Source of the DNA: Actinomycetota bacterium
GTDB taxonomy: Bacteria; Actinomycetota; UBA4738; HRBIN12
Length of the DNA: 6,808 nt
Direction of reading: 5' to 3'
Assembly (NCBI GenBank): GCA_005883885.1
Contig: VAYF01000193.1
Coordinates: forward strand, 1-6,808
Positions 4,610-6,808 of the stretch are shown here, piece by piece (position 1 is the first letter of the stretch; every line of letters starts with the position of its first letter). The position numbers were made by a program, and so were the translations under genes. A model generated the notes under the pieces. It had not been told where the DNA came from. It did not search any database and saw only the letters and a program-made list of their open reading frames with translations.

Positions 4610-6808
4610 CTACACCCCCGTGTAGGCGACGACGCCGTGCAAGACGCGCTCGTGCGCGCGGCGCACGAGCGCGGCGGTCTCCGGTTGGGCGACCTCCTCG
4701 ATCTGCCGCAGCAGATCGAGGAGCTGCTTGCAGTTGCGGACGAAGTCGCCCGGAGCCATCTCGGTCTCCTCGAGCAACTCATCGAGCGAGACCCCTTCCG
4801 CCCAGCGGTTCACCGGGGTCGTGAACCCGGGCTCCAGCTCGCGACAGAGCTGCACTTGGTGCTCGTCCTCGGTCCTTCGGATCTGACGCCACAGCCGCTG
4901 CAGCCGTTCGTAGCGGCGCGCGGACTCCGCCGTGGGCAGCTTCCCGGGCAACGGGTTGCGTTCGCGGGCTTCGTAGACGACGGTCGAGACGAGCGAGGCC
5001 ACCTCGCTCGGCTCGAGCCCGTCGAACAGCCCGGTCGCGAGTGCCTCGCCCACCAACAGGTCACCCTCCCCGTAGATCCTCGTCAGGGTCCGTCCCTTGG
5101 GGGTCAAAGACCAATCCCGGACGTACCCGAGATCGGTCAGGACGGCAAGGACGCGGTCGAACCGCCGGGCCAGCGTCTCCGTGCGGACGCGGATCCTGCG
5201 CTCCACGCCGGCCATCTGCTGCTCGAGCTTGGTGCAACGCTCGGCCCACCGCTCGTGTTTCGCACGCTCGGGACACCCATGACATGGATGGGCGCGCGCG
5301 GCGGCCTCCAGGCGAACGGCCTCCCGCTCCACCTTCGGGTCGGCCGCATGCCCTCGCCTCGTCTTGGGCGGCTTGACGTGCAGGGCGACCAGGGTCGAAG
5401 CGACGTCGCGCCGGAACCGGGCGCTCCGTGACGACCCCGTCCGCGGCAGCACGATCCGCGTGAGCACCGGCGGCGGCTCGCGGAAGTCCTTCTGGGAGAC
5501 GCGGAAGGCCGAACGGTCCTCCGAGAGGACGGTCGGCTTGCCGTCGCGGGTCGCGACGACGACCGCCAGTCCGCGTCGGCGCGAGTCGGGCACATGGATC
5601 ACCTCACCCGGCTTGAGAGAGGCGACCGCCACGCGGACCTCATCCGCCCGCGCCGCCTCGCGACCTCGTCGATCCTCGTCGCGCAGGACGCGCGCCCGTT
5701 GGACGAGGCCCCAGTACTCGTCGAAGTCGCCGAGGTCGCACCGGAGGTTCTGCCGGTAGCCCTCGAGCACGACCCGATCCTGCTCGCGAGCGCGTTCGAG
5801 CGCCACGACGCCACGGTCGGCCAAGAACTGCGCGAAGGAAGCGTTCAAGAGCTCGTGGGCTTGGTCCGGGGAGTAGTTCCGGACCAGGTTGACCGCCATG
5901 TTGTACGAAGGACGGAACGACGACGTGAGGTCGTACGTGCGCGTGGCGGCGAGCCCCGCCACCCGCTCGAACGGCACCTGACGCTGGTACACGACGACGG
6001 CGTGTCCGAGCTGGTCGATCCCTCGCCGTCCCGCCCGCCCCGTGAGCTGCGTGTACTCGCCCGGGGTCAACAGCTCGTGTCGCTCGCCCTGGAACTTCCA
6101 GAGGTCCTCGATCACGACGGTCTTGGCGGGCATGTTGATCCCGAGCGAGAGGGTCTCGGTGGCGAACACGACCTTGACGAGACCGGCTTCGAAGAGCTCC
6201 TCGACGGTCTCCTTGAAGACCGGGATCATCCCGGCGTGATGGGCGGCGACCCCCGCCTGCAGACCGTCGAGGAACTCGTAGAAGCCCAAGGCAACCAGGT
6301 CCGCCTCATCGATCCACGAGGCCCGCGTCTCCGCGCGCTCACGGATCCGTTCGGCTTCGTCGCCGGTGGTCAGCCGGACCCCGGCTTGCCGCAACCACCG
6401 GACGCTCTTGTCGCATCCGGCGCGGCTGAACACGAAGTAGATCGCCGGCAGCATGCCCTCACGCTCGAGGACCTCCACGACCTCCTCGCGTCGGGGTGCG
6501 TAGACACCGTGATGACCCTCGCGCCCACGGTCCCTGGTCGACGCCCGGCCACGATGGGTTCCCGGTCGCACGCGCATCTCCTGCTGGTCCAGTGACACCA
6601 CGTACGGGTTGGGCAGGAGCACCCCATCCTGTTCGACGTGCATCGGGTGGAGGCGCCGACCGATCAGGTAGTGGTGCTCGAGCGGCACGGGCCGCTTCTC
6701 CTCGATCACGACGCTCGTCTCGCCGCGGAGCGTCCGGATCCACTCGCCGAACTCCTCGGCGTTCGAGATCGTCGCGGACAGGCAGACGACGCCGACGGAT
6801 CGGGGCAG
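4610..6808 (-). CDS. helY: Ski2-like RNA helicase HelY, 5' part cut by right edge
   Basis: The frame is open at base 6808; 732 residues are visible of a family of about 900 (M. tuberculosis HelY 906), so the Walker A and DEVH motifs lie outside. The fragment starts just before motif III (CLSATISNAEEF, SAT at 11-13). RecA-like domain 2 follows: YFVFSRAGCD (124-133), AAHHAG (188-193), motif V ATETLSLGINMPA (216-228) and motif VI QLTGRAGRRGID (254-265) with its arginine fingers. Next come the long insertion typical of Ski2/Mtr4 proteins, a HelY-characteristic HPCHGCPERAKH cysteine cluster (from residue 507, bases 5290-5273), and a C-terminal DSHCT helical domain (about 550-732). Role by family: ATP-dependent 3'-5' unwinding of structured RNA in the cytosol. 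It appears to be the upstream gene of the leftward operon, its stop 5-14 bases before the kinase start. In M. tuberculosis helY sits beside tatC, tatA and pafC/pafB. Confidence 0.93.
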   Translation of the reverse strand: MPRSVGVVCLSATISNAEEFGEWIRTLRGETSVVIEEKRPVPLEHHYLIGRRLHPMHVEQDGVLLPNPYVVSLDQQEMRVRPGTHRGRASTRDRGREGHHGVYAPRREEVVEVLEREGMLPAIYFVFSRAGCDKSVRWLRQAGVRLTTGDEAERIRERAETRASWIDEADLVALGFYEFLDGLQAGVAAHHAGMIPVFKETVEELFEAGLVKVVFATETLSLGINMPAKTVVIEDLWKFQGERHELLTPGEYTQLTGRAGRRGIDQLGHAVVVYQRQVPFERVAGLAATRTYDLTSSFRPSYNMAVNLVRNYSPDQAHELLNASFAQFLADRGVVALERAREQDRVVLEGYRQNLRCDLGDFDEYWGLVQRARVLRDEDRRGREAARADEVRVAVASLKPGEVIHVPDSRRRGLAVVVATRDGKPTVLSEDRSAFRVSQKDFREPPPVLTRIVLPRTGSSRSARFRRDVASTLVALHVKPPKTRRGHAADPKVEREAVRLEAAARAHPCHGCPERAKHERWAERCTKLEQQMAGVERRIRVRTETLARRFDRVLAVLTDLGYVRDWSLTPKGRTLTRIYGEGDLLVGEALATGLFDGLEPSEVASLVSTVVYEARERNPLPGKLPTAESARRYERLQRLWRQIRRTEDEHQVQLCRELEPGFTTPVNRWAEGVSLDELLEETEMAPGDFVRNCKQLLDLLRQIEEVAQPETAALVRRAHERVLHGVVAYTGV
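4613..4619 (-). promoter_or_regulatory. Shine-Dalgarno-like GGGGGTG before the kinase gene
   Basis: On the minus strand GGGGGTG lies in the last codons of helY, directly before its TAG stop. It differs from GGAGGTG by one base that can still wobble-pair with the anti-SD. The GGGGG core is 10 bases from ATG 4604 and 19 from ATG 4595, so it favours the upstream start. The competing clue is TACGAT (4608-4603), a TANNNT-type -10 box ending 7 bases before ATG 4595. The two readings exclude each other as sole mechanisms: operon translation from 4604 or a leaderless transcript from 4595. Confidence 0.35.
4645..4673 (-). repeat. perfect 13-bp inverted repeat, 3-base loop, in helY 3' end
   Basis: The arms are 4645-4657 and 4661-4673 (CGCGCTCGTGCGC and its exact reverse complement) with loop 4658-4660. 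In the helY mRNA this folds into a very GC-rich hairpin about 32 bases before the stop codon. No U-rich run follows it, so it is not a standard intrinsic terminator. It codes for ALVRRAHER, so coding may partly explain it. Confidence 0.7.
4694..4723 (-). repeat. second perfect 13-bp inverted repeat, 4-base loop, in helY 3' end
   Basis: The arms are 4694-4706 and 4711-4723 (CTCCTCGATCTGC and its exact reverse complement) with loop 4707-4710. It lies 20 bases from the first inverted repeat, upstream of it in the transcript, and codes for LLDLLRQIEE in the DSHCT domain. Together the two would form tandem hairpins in the mRNA just ahead of the helY-kinase junction. Confidence 0.7.

Noticed and set aside
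2817..4625. A 602-codon open frame on the plus strand opposite the kinase/peptidase frame
   Set aside because: Long antisense frames are expected in high-GC coding DNA. The translation is rich in Arg/Gly/Pro/His without any family motif, while the minus strand has clear conserved domains throughout.
4990..5010. A 9-bp inverted repeat with a 3-base loop in helY
   Set aside because: Repeats of this size are common in CTCG/CGAG-rich coding sequence and it has no special position.
5594..6595. A 333-codon plus-strand frame inside helY
   Set aside because: It lies opposite the helicase core motifs; composition is that of an antisense shadow.

Overview
The window looks like a piece of a high-GC chromosome from an actinomycete-type bacterium (Actinomycetota, possibly a deep-branching, non-model lineage). 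This rests on the GC-rich third codon positions, the HelY-type Ski2-like helicase, an M41 protease of divergent actinobacterial style, and start regions with weak or absent Shine-Dalgarno sequences. I see no mobile elements, CRISPR arrays, tRNA or rRNA genes. Coding density is near total.

Layout: two genes run rightward. The first is the 3' part of an FtsH-like AAA+ zinc metalloprotease (1-1191, open at the left edge). After 20 bases comes a complete cysteinyl-tRNA synthetase, cysS (1212-2603). A 30-base convergent junction with no clear terminator follows. The right part runs leftward and is read in the order helY -> diacylglycerol-kinase-like gene -> M24 peptidase. The helY helicase (4610-6808) is cut by the right edge. 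The kinase-like gene starts 5 or 14 bases after the helY stop. The M24 metallopeptidase is complete. The three leftward genes look like one operon.

The most notable point is at the kinase/peptidase border. The window shows a single open frame (2634-4604) covering both domains, but the sequence argues this is a secondary fusion. Bases 3799-3737, read in another frame, encode a typical lipid-kinase C-terminal tail (VLGTTPVMFQVV...) ending in a TGA that overlaps an ATG as TGATG. That ATG is a good natural start for the peptidase. The stretch between kinase residue ~268 and this tail, which in the family carries the DGE motif, is missing, and the frame has shifted. So an out-of-frame deletion (or an assembly error) appears to have turned two translationally coupled genes into one continuous frame with a damaged kinase and an intact peptidase.

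The other structure not explained by coding is a pair of perfect 13-bp inverted repeats with 3- and 4-base loops, 20 bases apart in the last 115 bases of helY, just ahead of the kinase start. Functionally the genes are housekeeping: protein quality control (FtsH-like), translation (cysS), RNA metabolism (helY), lipid phosphorylation (damaged) and peptide turnover (M24). I did not find a convincing new multi-gene system.
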